Shown piece after piece: positions 33,016 through 41,186 of a stretch of DNA of 47,616 nt. The DNA lies in the NCBI GenBank assembly GCA_947456825.1, contig CANGTM010000005.1, positions 1-47,616 on the forward strand, given 5' to 3'. A model generated the notes under the pieces. It had not been told where the DNA came from. It saw only the letters and a list, made by a program, of their open reading frames with translations, and ran no database searches. Source of the DNA: Chitinophagaceae bacterium. GTDB taxonomy: Bacteria > Bacteroidota > Bacteroidia > Chitinophagales > Chitinophagaceae. Position 1 is the first letter of the stretch, and each line of letters begins with the position of its first letter. A program made the translations under genes and the position numbers.

Positions 33016-33750
33016 ATGATATCTTTTTTAAGCCGGCGCGTAATTTTTTTTGCGGCCGCAGTAGCTTATAGTTCTGTTGTATCCGCCCAATACAAAGACC
33101 TGGGGAGCTGGAATATTTTAAATATTCGGTATGCGCCAAATGATCGGTTGAGCTTTTTTGGAGAAGCCCAATTGCGCTCTTTGCGGTTTTACGACCATTT
33201 TCACTATTATGAATACAAGGGGGGTGCTAATTTCAAGGTTAATAAAGGACTACAATTTAGCCTAGGAATGGGTAGTTATCAAACCTACCGAGAGGGAGGA
33301 GATTTTGTCTTGCCTAAAAACAATAACGAATTCAGGCTTTGGCCACAGGTCGTCTTATCGCAGCAGGTGCTTGGAGTCAAGATCGAACAACGCTACAGGG
33401 CAGAGATGCGCTGGACCAGTAATGGATATAGAAATCGTTTTCGCTACCGCTTAGGAACTTTTTATCCGTTTGGAAAGGAGCGCCAAGGATATAGGCCTTA
33501 TCAGCTAAGTGCCAGTAACGAGTTGTTCTTTACAGACCGAGAACCCTACTTTGAGCGAAACAGATTGCAATTTGCTTTCAATTATAAGCCGAGCCGCAAT
33601 ACCACCTTGCAAATAGGATACTTGCACCAGTTCGATTACCGGATCAACGATGAGATCGGCCGCGATTTTTTGGTGTTGGGCTATTATATTGAGCTTTATA
33701 AACGAGCCGGTGTTCGAAAAGTGGCTGACCCCGGTATAAGAGAAGATTAA
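33016..33750 (+). CDS. DUF2490 outer-membrane-type protein
   Basis: A 244-residue exported protein of the DUF2490 family, predicted as a small beta barrel. The ATG at 33016 gives a signal peptide (MISFLSRRVIFFAAAVAYSS, cleaved after SAQ). The mature part is a run of amphipathic strands rich in Tyr, Phe and Arg (DRLSFFGEAQLRSLRFYDHF; QRYRAEMRWTSNGYRNRFRY) and closes with a strand before the C terminus. Function is unknown. It ends 9 bp before the convergent cytochrome c gene. Confidence 0.8.
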   Translation: MISFLSRRVIFFAAAVAYSSVVSAQYKDLGSWNILNIRYAPNDRLSFFGEAQLRSLRFYDHFHYYEYKGGANFKVNKGLQFSLGMGSYQTYREGGDFVLPKNNNEFRLWPQVVLSQQVLGVKIEQRYRAEMRWTSNGYRNRFRYRLGTFYPFGKERQGYRPYQLSASNELFFTDREPYFERNRLQFAFNYKPSRNTTLQIGYLHQFDYRINDEIGRDFLVLGYYIELYKRAGVRKVADPGIRED

Positions 33751-33759
33751 GCCTTTGCC

Positions 33760-34104
33760 TCAGGATTTTTGTTTTTTGCTCTTTTTTAGCGAGAGCATAT
33801 AATCTGCTACCTGCTCAATTTGCTTTTCGTTCAGCATATTTTCCCAAGCCATCATAGAGGTGTTGGGGACTCCCTTTTTGATGGTTTGAATAATCGCTTT
33901 TTTAGAATCGCCGTGTTTCCATTTTGTGGTCAGCAGCGAAGGGGCTTGACCGCCCTCGAGTTTTTTTCCATGACAGGCACTGCAATAGTTCATGTAAACA
34001 ATACTCCCGGGAGAATTATCGGTTTGCGCCGATAAGTTGAAGATCGAACCAACGGCCAAGATGGCTAGGAGTAAAAATCGCTTTGTATTTTTCATTTGAT
34101 TCAT
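33760..34104 (-). CDS. Small c-type cytochrome of the molybdenum hydroxylase operon
   Basis: A 114-residue periplasmic cytochrome c with signal peptide (KRFLLLAILAVGSIFNLSAQ), one heme-binding motif CSACH and a downstream Met (TSMMAWEN) able to be the sixth ligand. The start ATG overlaps the TGA stop of the molybdopterin subunit gene (ATGA), indicating translational coupling. It most likely takes electrons from the hydroxylase in the periplasm and passes them to the respiratory chain. The coupling is seen in sequence; the electron route is inferred. Confidence 0.9.
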   Translation of the reverse strand: MNQMKNTKRFLLLAILAVGSIFNLSAQTDNSPGSIVYMNYCSACHGKKLEGGQAPSLLTTKWKHGDSKKAIIQTIKKGVPNTSMMAWENMLNEKQIEQVADYMLSLKKSKKQKS

Positions 34105-36320
34105 TTGCCTTTGAATCCCAGTTTTTTCGGGGTTATCGGTAGATCGCGTACTCTTTTTCCGGTAGCATTATATATGGCATTAGAGATAGCGGCTGCCAGT
34201 CCGATGAGTGCAATCTCTCCTAGTCCTTTGGCTCCGATGGGATTGATGATCGGATCGGGTTTATTGACAAACCATACGGTGGTCTTGGGAATATCGGTAT
34301 GTAGGGGAACGCGGTATCCGGCAAAACTGGCATTTATGATCTGTCCGGTGCTGTGATCAAATGTAAGCTCCTCTTTTAATGCCATTCCTATTCCGCCTAC
34401 CACGCCGCCTAGCATCTGACTACGCGCCGTGTTTTCACTGATGATCTTACCAGCATCCGCAGTGGTGACGACCTCTTTGATCTTTATCTCCATCGTCTTG
34501 GGATGTACATGCACTTTTACAAAGTGACAAGAGAAAGAGTTGGTCGCATGTTTCAATTCTTGTGCACTAGTTCCTTGCGAGTCTTTGGTAATCTCTATCG
34601 AAGGCTTTTGTGCCTTTTTCATTAGCTCGGCAACGGCCACATTGATACCTCCTGAAACAATCGATACATTCTTTATCTCAATGTTTTTGACTTCTACATT
34701 TTTGAATTCTTCGAGATGTAGCTGCGCTAACTCTTGCAGCGATTTCTTCAATGCTTCGCAAACAAGATGTACAGCCGTACCGAGCGTAGAGGTGGTGGTT
34801 GAACCCCCTTGCGTTGGGCCCGGAGGCAGATCGGAATCACCCAGGGTAAATTTAATTCTATCTACGGGCCATTGCAGATTCTCTGCCGCTATCTTTATCA
34901 TGGCAGTAGTGGTACCCGGCCCCATATCACTCACGGCGCTTTGTAAAATGAGCGTTCCATTTTCTTGCAAAATAGCTCGCACAGAGGCTTGTCCCCTGCT
35001 GGCGCCGAATACTCCATTGGCCATGCCATATCCCACCAGCATGCCTTCCTCTTTTTTGCTGCCGGGTGTTTGCGGTCTGTTACTCCAACCAATCAACTCT
35101 TTCCCCTTTTCATAGCAATCTTTCAGGTAATTTGAAGACCAGGGTAATTTTGATTCCGGATTTACTTCCGGAAAATTCTTAAGTCGTATGGCAACCGGAT
35201 CCATTTTTAATTGATATGCCAGGTCGTCGATGCTACTCTCGAGCGCAAAGCAACCGGTAGCCTCTCCGGGTCCGCGCATCCAGGTGGGTACACTTACATC
35301 CAATGGTAGTAACCTATAGCTGGTCTGAACATTATCACAAGCATATAAGAAGCGAGAAGCATTAACGATTCCCTCTCTAAAATCCTCATAGCGAGCGGTC
35401 ATGCTGATGGCATTGTGAACAATGCTTGTAAATTTTCCATCGGGGGCAGCCCCAATTTTTATTTCTTGCCAAGACTGTGGTCGGTAACCGGTAAGATTGA
35501 ACATTTGGGGCCTAGTGAGTACGACCTTTACCGGGCGCTTTAATTTTTTAGCGGCAATGCAGGCTGCTGGTACATTGTGCCAACCGCGCAGCGCATTTCC
35601 AAAGGCACCCCCAACATAATTGACAATAACCCTTACGTTTTTATCAGGAATGGCAAAGAGTCTCGCCAAGGTTCCCTGCATCGATTTAGGCCCTTGGGTT
35701 TTGTCGTAGACGGTCAGTTTATCATCTCCCTCCCAGACCGCAATGGTGGCTTGCAATTCCATGGGGCTATGTACCTCTACAGGAATAGTATATTCACCTT
35801 CAACTTTTACAAGCGCCTCCTCTATGGCATTGGCCTTACCTCTGGAATAATTTCCACTGGGCTTGAGTTTTGTAGCGTCTTTTCTTAAGGTATTAAAATC
35901 AGTTTCAAAAGCTTCGGCCTGGTATTGAATGCTGAGTAGCTGAGCTGCTGCATTAGCATTTTCGAGAGAGTCCGCTACCACAAGGGCAACAGGCTGCCCA
36001 TAAAAACGTACTATATTATCATGTAAAACCTTGAGACCCCACCATTGTTTGGGATTTTTGCTACCATCGGTCAATAAAGGTTCGTAGCCAGGGGTAGTAG
36101 GACAATTTTTATATGAAATTATATCCAGTACGCCCTCGGCCGCTCGCGCCGGTCCCTCTTCTATCGAGAGCACCGTTCCTTTCGCGATCGTGCTGCACAC
36201 AAATACACCGTATGCAATGTTATCGACGCGATGTTCGGCCGCATACTTAGCACGACCGGTTACTTTTTCGACCGCATCGGCACGGGGACTGTCATTTTCG
36301 ATTCCTATTATTTTTTCCAT
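34101..36320 (-). CDS. Molybdopterin-binding subunit of a xanthine dehydrogenase/aldehyde oxidase family enzyme
   Basis: A 739-residue large subunit of the molybdenum hydroxylase family, oxidising aldehydes or aromatic heterocycles with water as oxygen source. Visible are the N-terminal domain (RADAVEKVTGRAKYAAEH), cofactor-binding motifs YVGGAFGNALRGW and WMRGPGEATGCFALESSIDDL, and the C-terminal GAKGLGEIALIG with the catalytic Glu. It has no signal peptide, so export would depend on piggy-backing on the Tat-exported iron-sulfur subunit encoded 23 bp upstream. No gene for an FAD subunit is in the operon. The substrate is unknown; PaoC-like aldehyde oxidation is one option. Confidence 0.92.
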   Translation of the reverse strand: MEKIIGIENDSPRADAVEKVTGRAKYAAEHRVDNIAYGVFVCSTIAKGTVLSIEEGPARAAEGVLDIISYKNCPTTPGYEPLLTDGSKNPKQWWGLKVLHDNIVRFYGQPVALVVADSLENANAAAQLLSIQYQAEAFETDFNTLRKDATKLKPSGNYSRGKANAIEEALVKVEGEYTIPVEVHSPMELQATIAVWEGDDKLTVYDKTQGPKSMQGTLARLFAIPDKNVRVIVNYVGGAFGNALRGWHNVPAACIAAKKLKRPVKVVLTRPQMFNLTGYRPQSWQEIKIGAAPDGKFTSIVHNAISMTARYEDFREGIVNASRFLYACDNVQTSYRLLPLDVSVPTWMRGPGEATGCFALESSIDDLAYQLKMDPVAIRLKNFPEVNPESKLPWSSNYLKDCYEKGKELIGWSNRPQTPGSKKEEGMLVGYGMANGVFGASRGQASVRAILQENGTLILQSAVSDMGPGTTTAMIKIAAENLQWPVDRIKFTLGDSDLPPGPTQGGSTTTSTLGTAVHLVCEALKKSLQELAQLHLEEFKNVEVKNIEIKNVSIVSGGINVAVAELMKKAQKPSIEITKDSQGTSAQELKHATNSFSCHFVKVHVHPKTMEIKIKEVVTTADAGKIISENTARSQMLGGVVGGIGMALKEELTFDHSTGQIINASFAGYRVPLHTDIPKTTVWFVNKPDPIINPIGAKGLGEIALIGLAAAISNAIYNATGKRVRDLPITPKKLGFKGK

Positions 36321-36343
36321 GATTAGCTGTTAGAGCAATGAGA

Positions 36344-36949
36344 TTAGACGGGTTTTCCGGAAGCTTGTACAGATGCGATCGCATCTACGATATTTTGATA
36401 GGCGCCGCAACGGCAAATATTGCCAGACATATAGCGCTGAATGTCTTCGCGACTGCCGGCCTTCTTTTCACGAATGCAAGCAATACCAGACATGATCTGT
36501 CCGGGCGTGCAATACCCACACTGCATGGCATCATTGACCACAAAGGCCTCTTGCAGGGGGTGCAGTTCATCGCCGTTGGCCAACCCTTCTATGGTCGTGA
36601 CCGTTTTTCCATTGTTGAATAAGGCCAAAGACAGACAGCTGTTCATTCGTTTTCCATCAATATGAACAATGCAAGCTCCGCATTGACCCATGGCACACCC
36701 CTTTTTTGTACCGGTCAGCCCCAGTTGTTCCCGTAAGAAGTCGAGCAGGGTTGACCGACTGTCTACTTCGGCCGTGCGCTCCACTCCGTTGACGATCAGC
36801 TTGATCTTTTCTTTGGGCGCCGGCATTGGAATTACACTTTCTAGCGGAAGGGCCTTTACCAACACGGTGGGGGCCAAGTAAAAAGCCGCCAGCGTTCCAG
36901 ACTTTCTAAGAAAATCGCGACGACTATTTTGGTAACAGTATTTTTCCAT
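36344..36949 (-). CDS. Tat-exported [2Fe-2S] subunit of a molybdenum hydroxylase
   Basis: A 201-residue iron-sulfur subunit. The N terminus carries a twin-arginine signal (SRRDFLRKSG at 9-18) and a hydrophobic stretch. A plant-ferredoxin-like domain follows with Cys85, Cys90, Cys93 and Cys105 for the first cluster, then an all-helical domain with CGYC (144, 147) and CRC (179, 181) for the second. It shuttles electrons from the molybdenum cofactor to the acceptor. The layout is that of PaoA-type periplasmic enzymes. It heads the operon iron-sulfur subunit, molybdopterin subunit, cytochrome c. Confidence 0.93.
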   Translation of the reverse strand: MEKYCYQNSRRDFLRKSGTLAAFYLAPTVLVKALPLESVIPMPAPKEKIKLIVNGVERTAEVDSRSTLLDFLREQLGLTGTKKGCAMGQCGACIVHIDGKRMNSCLSLALFNNGKTVTTIEGLANGDELHPLQEAFVVNDAMQCGYCTPGQIMSGIACIREKKAGSREDIQRYMSGNICRCGAYQNIVDAIASVQASGKPV

Positions 36950-37057
36950 GGCTGAATGTTGCTATGAAGGTAGCAAAAATCAGACCCGAAGAAGCTGTCC
37001 CCTTTCAAATTTTGTTGTAGATTTAAAGTAGTATTCACAGCACCAAAATCAACAATT

Positions 37058-37408
37058 ATGTCTTCTTCTGTACCCTACTTTAAAAATGAACCGATCATGG
37101 TCTTACTGCTCGGTTTTCTTACCTGCGGTCTTTATTTGATATACTGGAATATTAAGGCCGCACAGGTACTTAACGCGGTGGCCGACAAGGAGGTCATTTC
37201 ACAGCCTATTGCCATTTTTGCGGGCTGCTGTATGCCCGTCAATCTTTATTTCTACTATCTGGCAGGCAAAGAAGCCCTTCCCACGCTTTACGAAAAAGTG
37301 GGTGCCAATAAAAAAGACGAGACCATATTGTTAATGATACTCGGATTGGTTTTTCCGATGGTGGCCGCAATGATCGTTCAAGGTGATATCAATAAGCTTT
37401 ATAACTAA
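37058..37408 (+). CDS. Small membrane protein, DUF4234-like
   Basis: A 116-residue protein with three or so hydrophobic helices (PIMVLLLGFLTCGLYLIYWN; PIAIFAGCCMPVNLYFYYLAG; ETILLMILGLVFPMVAAMIV). The GLYLIYWN motif near the first helix is typical of DUF4234 proteins, of unknown function. Its 3' end overlaps the start of the DUF2752 gene by 26 bp, so the two are probably expressed together. Confidence 0.65.
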   Translation: MSSSVPYFKNEPIMVLLLGFLTCGLYLIYWNIKAAQVLNAVADKEVISQPIAIFAGCCMPVNLYFYYLAGKEALPTLYEKVGANKKDETILLMILGLVFPMVAAMIVQGDINKLYN

Positions 37409-37841
37409 GCGCGAACAGAAAAAACTGTTAGGCATTGCCGCTGCGGTACTTACCTTGCTGGTGCCGTACCTGATTCATGTTTTCGATCATGGCGACATAG
37501 AGCAGGCTCAATCGCTTTGTGTATTTAAAATGCTGACCGGACTTCCTTGTCCGGGTTGTGGCATTACAAAATCATTGATCTTTCTATATCAAGGAGACCT
37601 CGATAAGAGCCTTCGTTACCACCTATTCGGTTTACCACTGGTCTTATCTTGTTTGTTTTTTATTGTACTATTTTTCGTTGAACTCGTTACAAAGCGAACC
37701 TATTTTAGAACTGTTTTTTATAGCCGTCCATTAGCGTATGCATTAGCGTCGATTCTTGGGGCTTATCATCTGGTAAGACTTGTTTATTTTCTATCGAACA
37801 CCTCATTTTACGATGTTCTGAAAGAATCTATTTGGCAGTAG
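37383..37841 (+). CDS. DUF2752 membrane protein
   Basis: A 152-residue protein of the DUF2752 family. The signature CVFKMLTGLPCPGCGITKS with its CPGCG motif is clear, followed by the conserved GDLDKSLRYHLFGLP and two or three membrane segments. The start is taken as GTG at 37383, overlapping the end of the preceding gene. Function is unknown; in this phylum such genes often follow small DUF4234/TM2-like membrane proteins. Confidence 0.85.
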   Translation: MISISFITKREQKKLLGIAAAVLTLLVPYLIHVFDHGDIEQAQSLCVFKMLTGLPCPGCGITKSLIFLYQGDLDKSLRYHLFGLPLVLSCLFFIVLFFVELVTKRTYFRTVFYSRPLAYALASILGAYHLVRLVYFLSNTSFYDVLKESIWQ

Positions 37842-37847
37842 GGTAAG

Positions 37848-38249
37848 CTAGTAGAAGAAAAAGAAAAAATAAAGTGCCGCTTCTATACGTCGCACGCCTT
37901 CGAAGTAGCCAATGGTCGATCCGGACGATGACTTGACTCTTCCGTCCTCTATATATCCGATCGTTGATCCGCTGCTATTCTTGACCCTACCGTCCTCAAA
38001 ATATCCAATGGTGGACCCGCTACTATTTCGAATTCGCTCCATATCGAAGTAGCCGATCGTTGACCCACTACCATTCTTGACGCGTCCGTCTTCAATATAG
38101 CCGATGGTCGACCCACTACTATTTTTTACCCTCCCGTTCTCTATATACCCAATGGTCGAACCGCTGCTATTTTTTAGTCGCTGGGCATTCGTTGTTGTGC
38201 TCGCCAACGTTAGCATGCAACCGAGCAGCACAAGTTTAGTTAGTTGCAT
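37848..38249 (-). CDS. Exported tandem-repeat protein (5-fold beta-flower type)
   Basis: A 133-residue protein with a signal peptide (MQLTKLVLLGCMLTLASTTT) and six near-identical 16-residue repeats, residues 24-119, of the form RVKNSSGSTIGYIEDG. Each should give a pair of beta strands; the pattern matches what is called a 5-fold beta-flower protein in Bacteroidota. The tail RRIEAALYFFFFFY is very hydrophobic and aromatic, perhaps a membrane or export signal. The start overlaps the stop of the DinB-family gene by 14 bp. Function is unknown. Confidence 0.8.
   Translation of the reverse strand: MQLTKLVLLGCMLTLASTTTNAQRLKNSSGSTIGYIENGRVKNSSGSTIGYIEDGRVKNGSGSTIGYFDMERIRNSSGSTIGYFEDGRVKNSSGSTIGYIEDGRVKSSSGSTIGYFEGVRRIEAALYFFFFFY
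37893..38180 (-). repeat. Six tandem 48-bp repeats within the beta-flower gene
   Basis: Six in-frame 48-bp units encode the 16-residue repeats. The third and sixth are the most diverged at their ends. Synonymous differences between units suggest selection on the protein rather than very recent duplication. Confidence 0.9.
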
Positions 38250-38757
38250 AGTTTCTTATTATTTGCATGGCGTGATGCTTACCATGCCATGCATAGATTA
38301 AAAGCATATTCCAAAGTGTAAGGGTTCGTTGCTGTTCAGGATGATATAAAGTGCGCAGGTAATCTTCTTGTGTTAACGAAACCAGTAATTTATACCATCG
38401 ACGGTGTAAGGCATGCAGTAGGGTGATCGATACGTTGATGGGCATATCTGCTACATCGATCGTATTAGCCCATAATTTTTCGTTATATGGCTTTATGGTA
38501 GGTTGCTCTTCGGTCACCGCTAGTTTAAACCTAATAAAAGCATTCATGTGAGAATCGGCCAAGTGATGCACGATTTGATTAGGCGTCCAACCCCCTTCGC
38601 GATAGGGGGTATGCAGTTGTACCTCATCCAAGTGTTGCACTGCTGCCTCTAATAACGAGGGCAGCTGTTCAATGTCACTAAGACAGCGAAGCCTTACCGA
38701 CTCGCTATATTCTACAAATTCTACCCTTCCGATCGGGTAACGAATATCTTTTTCCAT
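38236..38757 (-). CDS. YfiT-type DinB family (bacillithiol transferase-like) protein
   Basis: A 173-residue four-helix protein of the DinB/YfiT family. The N-terminal RYPIGRVEF motif and the three metal-binding His positions (NQIVHHLADSHMN and YAWHGKHHAMQI) are present. Family members are thiol S-transferases; bacillithiol use has been shown in Firmicutes and is proposed in Bacteroidota. The true thiol here is unknown. It is first of a pair with the repeat protein. Confidence 0.88.
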   Translation of the reverse strand: MEKDIRYPIGRVEFVEYSESVRLRCLSDIEQLPSLLEAAVQHLDEVQLHTPYREGGWTPNQIVHHLADSHMNAFIRFKLAVTEEQPTIKPYNEKLWANTIDVADMPINVSITLLHALHRRWYKLLVSLTQEDYLRTLYHPEQQRTLTLWNMLLIYAWHGKHHAMQIIRNYATN

Positions 38758-38813
38758 AGACCCATTTGTAGCAATTTACTATATAAATAGTAATCGTTTA
38801 TGGGGCAAGCTGT

Positions 38814-41054
38814 TTATAGCTGATTTTTGAGCGTTATAAACCAAGACCGTCCATCTGCGGGCATGGCACCGGGTCCAGGGTAGCCCGAAGCACGTCTGGT
38901 AAAATACACTTCATCAAGCAGATTGTTAACACCCATTGATAGAGACCATTGTTTGTCGATGGGCGCAGAGAGCGTAATGTCTACAATCGAATAAGCCGGA
39001 ATCCACCCATTTTGCGCATTGCTCGTGGGCAGTATCGTATTGTTGGCATCACTGAACGATCCGCTGGTATGGCTTAATTGTCCGGTTAGTTTTATTTGTT
39101 TGTAAAGCAATGATGTTCCGGTTCGTAGCGTATGTCTGGGCGCATTCTCTACCCGATTGTTCTTGAGGTTTTCTTTAATTATTTGATTGTTTAGTATTCG
39201 AGTAAAGTAAAAATTTCCATAACGGGCATCGTTATAGCTGTAAGAAATGTACTGACTCCACCGCCATGGTGTATTTTGAGCTTTAGCAAGACGTCCTTGG
39301 TATTCTGCCACAAATTCTATTCCCTTTGCGACACTTTCGCCAATATTAGTACGAAGGTTGTAACGATTGCCGGTCATGTCCTCTTGTAGTAGTGAGCCAA
39401 TTCGGTTTCCGTAACGTAAATAATAAATGCTTGCGTCGATGTAGAGTTGGTTTTTTATTTTGCCCCTGACTCCAATGTCAGCATTATACCCGCGGGCATC
39501 TCGAATGGCAGGGTCTATCAGATCAGATCCGGGTGGGTTACTCAGATCTGCAAACAAAACGGGCCGATAGGCTTCGGTAATGTTGGCGTAGCCTTCGAGT
39601 GATGTTAAGAAGTGGTATTCTACGCCAATACCCCCCAAAAAAAAGCCCCTTTGCTTTTCTTGGGGAACCAGACCAATGGGATTTCCATTTGTGATGGTGT
39701 GTTGCCCCGAAGCTGTGCCCCCCAGCCATTCATATCGAAATCCGGGGATAATGAGTAATCGATTTCCAACTCTAAGAACATTTTCAGCGAACATAGCATA
39801 GTTGATGCTGCTAAAGTCAATATCTCGTATCCAGGTGTTATTTTCTATTTGAAGAGTATAGTCAACACCCGTATCTCCTTTACCATCGGTCACCAGCCTG
39901 TTGGTATAGCCCGTAAAACGGCGTATTCCTATGGATAAGGTGTTATTGCTTTTTTTAATTGCATAGTCGGTGATCCACCTCCACTCTCCCCCCCAATTGC
40001 GGTAACGGTCAATGTTTACATTGCGTGGGCTGTATGCTCCTGTCGCGGAATTGATGGTATCTGGTACTAGTATGCCTGCTGCGGGTAAGAAACCCACACT
40101 GTTTCGATCACCAATTAGCCCGAAGAGCTTTAGTTCCATTCGCGATGTTGCATTTAGCTCCCAACGCGAGCGCCAAGCCATAGTAGACCACTCGATATCC
40201 ATAAAGTTTCGGTGTCTGAGGCTTTGGCGATTATCGTTTACCAGAGCGGAGTCGTGTAAGCCGCCCGGTTGCTGGCTTCGGATATGAGAACGCATTATTT
40301 CCAGGGTGGACGATAATTTTTTTAACGGTCGATAGGTAAGCGATATAAAGCCGGCATTTGTAAAGTAATTGCTATTTGCACGATACCCATCGGCTTGTCG
40401 GCGATCAAAAAAGCCGTAGTAATTCCATTTTCCCGCTTGCCCACCGGCTCCTGCGTAAATATTAACGAGCCCAAAACTACCTACCGTGTGTTGTGTTTCT
40501 ACCTGAAAGGGTTTTTTAAACTCGCTCCCATCACGTAAAATGTAGTTGATCATTCCCCCAAATTGCGAGCCATATTGAAGAGCCCCGTGACCACGAATAA
40601 CCTCTATGCGCTGAACAGCCTGTAACTGTGGATTATAGTAAGCCTCAGGATATCCGTAAGGATCAGCTGAAATATCATATCCGTTCTGACGAACGTTAAA
40701 TTCCCAACTTCTGTTCGGGCTCAGCCCCCTTGTTGCAATGCCAATTTGAATTCCACTGCCATCGTTTTCCCATATATGAATGCCCGGAATTTTTGCCATC
40801 ACCTGTCTCATTACATTGGTAGTGACGTTACCCTCCACATTTTTTAAAACCAGTAAACTGGATTTTTTACCGGCATAAATCGATGTTCCCACTATTTCAG
40901 GAATTTGTTGCAAATCCGATCGATTCGTTCTTCCTACCAGGGTTATCTCTGATAAATATTTAATATGTGAACTGTCGGTTTGATCGGATTCTTGGGCCAG
41001 AAGCCAGAGCGGTACTATGAACATGAATACAAGACCCTTAATTTTCATTTTCAT
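38814..41054 (-). CDS. TonB-dependent receptor, FecA-like
   Basis: A 746-residue outer-membrane receptor. The ATG at 41054 gives a signal peptide (KIKGLVFMFIVPLWLLAQ). The plug domain includes EITLVGRTNRSD, MAKIPGIHIWENDGSGIQ, IATRGLSPNRSWEFNVRQNG and RIEVIRGHGALQYGSQFGG; the barrel runs to the terminal strand SWFITLKNQL. The plug sequence resembles FecA/iron-chelate receptors; the ligand is not proven. It is divergent from a second receptor gene followed by hmuY. Its -7 element ends only 5 bp before the ATG; ATG 41048 (two codons later) could also be used. Confidence 0.9.
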   Translation of the reverse strand: MKMKIKGLVFMFIVPLWLLAQESDQTDSSHIKYLSEITLVGRTNRSDLQQIPEIVGTSIYAGKKSSLLVLKNVEGNVTTNVMRQVMAKIPGIHIWENDGSGIQIGIATRGLSPNRSWEFNVRQNGYDISADPYGYPEAYYNPQLQAVQRIEVIRGHGALQYGSQFGGMINYILRDGSEFKKPFQVETQHTVGSFGLVNIYAGAGGQAGKWNYYGFFDRRQADGYRANSNYFTNAGFISLTYRPLKKLSSTLEIMRSHIRSQQPGGLHDSALVNDNRQSLRHRNFMDIEWSTMAWRSRWELNATSRMELKLFGLIGDRNSVGFLPAAGILVPDTINSATGAYSPRNVNIDRYRNWGGEWRWITDYAIKKSNNTLSIGIRRFTGYTNRLVTDGKGDTGVDYTLQIENNTWIRDIDFSSINYAMFAENVLRVGNRLLIIPGFRYEWLGGTASGQHTITNGNPIGLVPQEKQRGFFLGGIGVEYHFLTSLEGYANITEAYRPVLFADLSNPPGSDLIDPAIRDARGYNADIGVRGKIKNQLYIDASIYYLRYGNRIGSLLQEDMTGNRYNLRTNIGESVAKGIEFVAEYQGRLAKAQNTPWRWSQYISYSYNDARYGNFYFTRILNNQIIKENLKNNRVENAPRHTLRTGTSLLYKQIKLTGQLSHTSGSFSDANNTILPTSNAQNGWIPAYSIVDITLSAPIDKQWSLSMGVNNLLDEVYFTRRASGYPGPGAMPADGRSWFITLKNQL

Positions 41055-41059
41055 CGCCG

Positions 41060-41067
41060 CAAAGCTA
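41060..41067 (-). promoter_or_regulatory. -7 promoter element of the FecA-like receptor
   Basis: Minus-strand TAGCTTTG, an exact TAnnTTTG match, ends 5 bp before the ATG at 41054, which would make the mRNA leaderless or nearly so. Confidence 0.5.
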
Positions 41068-41186
41068 ACGCACAACTTTTTTTAAGGGTCACGATCTTGT
41101 CATGTAAATGTAAATTCTAAAAATCGTTTACTTGTTTTACAAATCCATGATGTATTTATTTGCGAGTATTTGCACCTTGCGCCTTG

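Noticed and set aside
34540-35115. Plus-strand ORF opposite the molybdopterin subunit
   Set aside because: It is a Ser/Cys-rich shadow of a well-supported gene.
37893-38180. CRISPR-like array
   Set aside because: The repeats are in-frame coding units without unique spacers.
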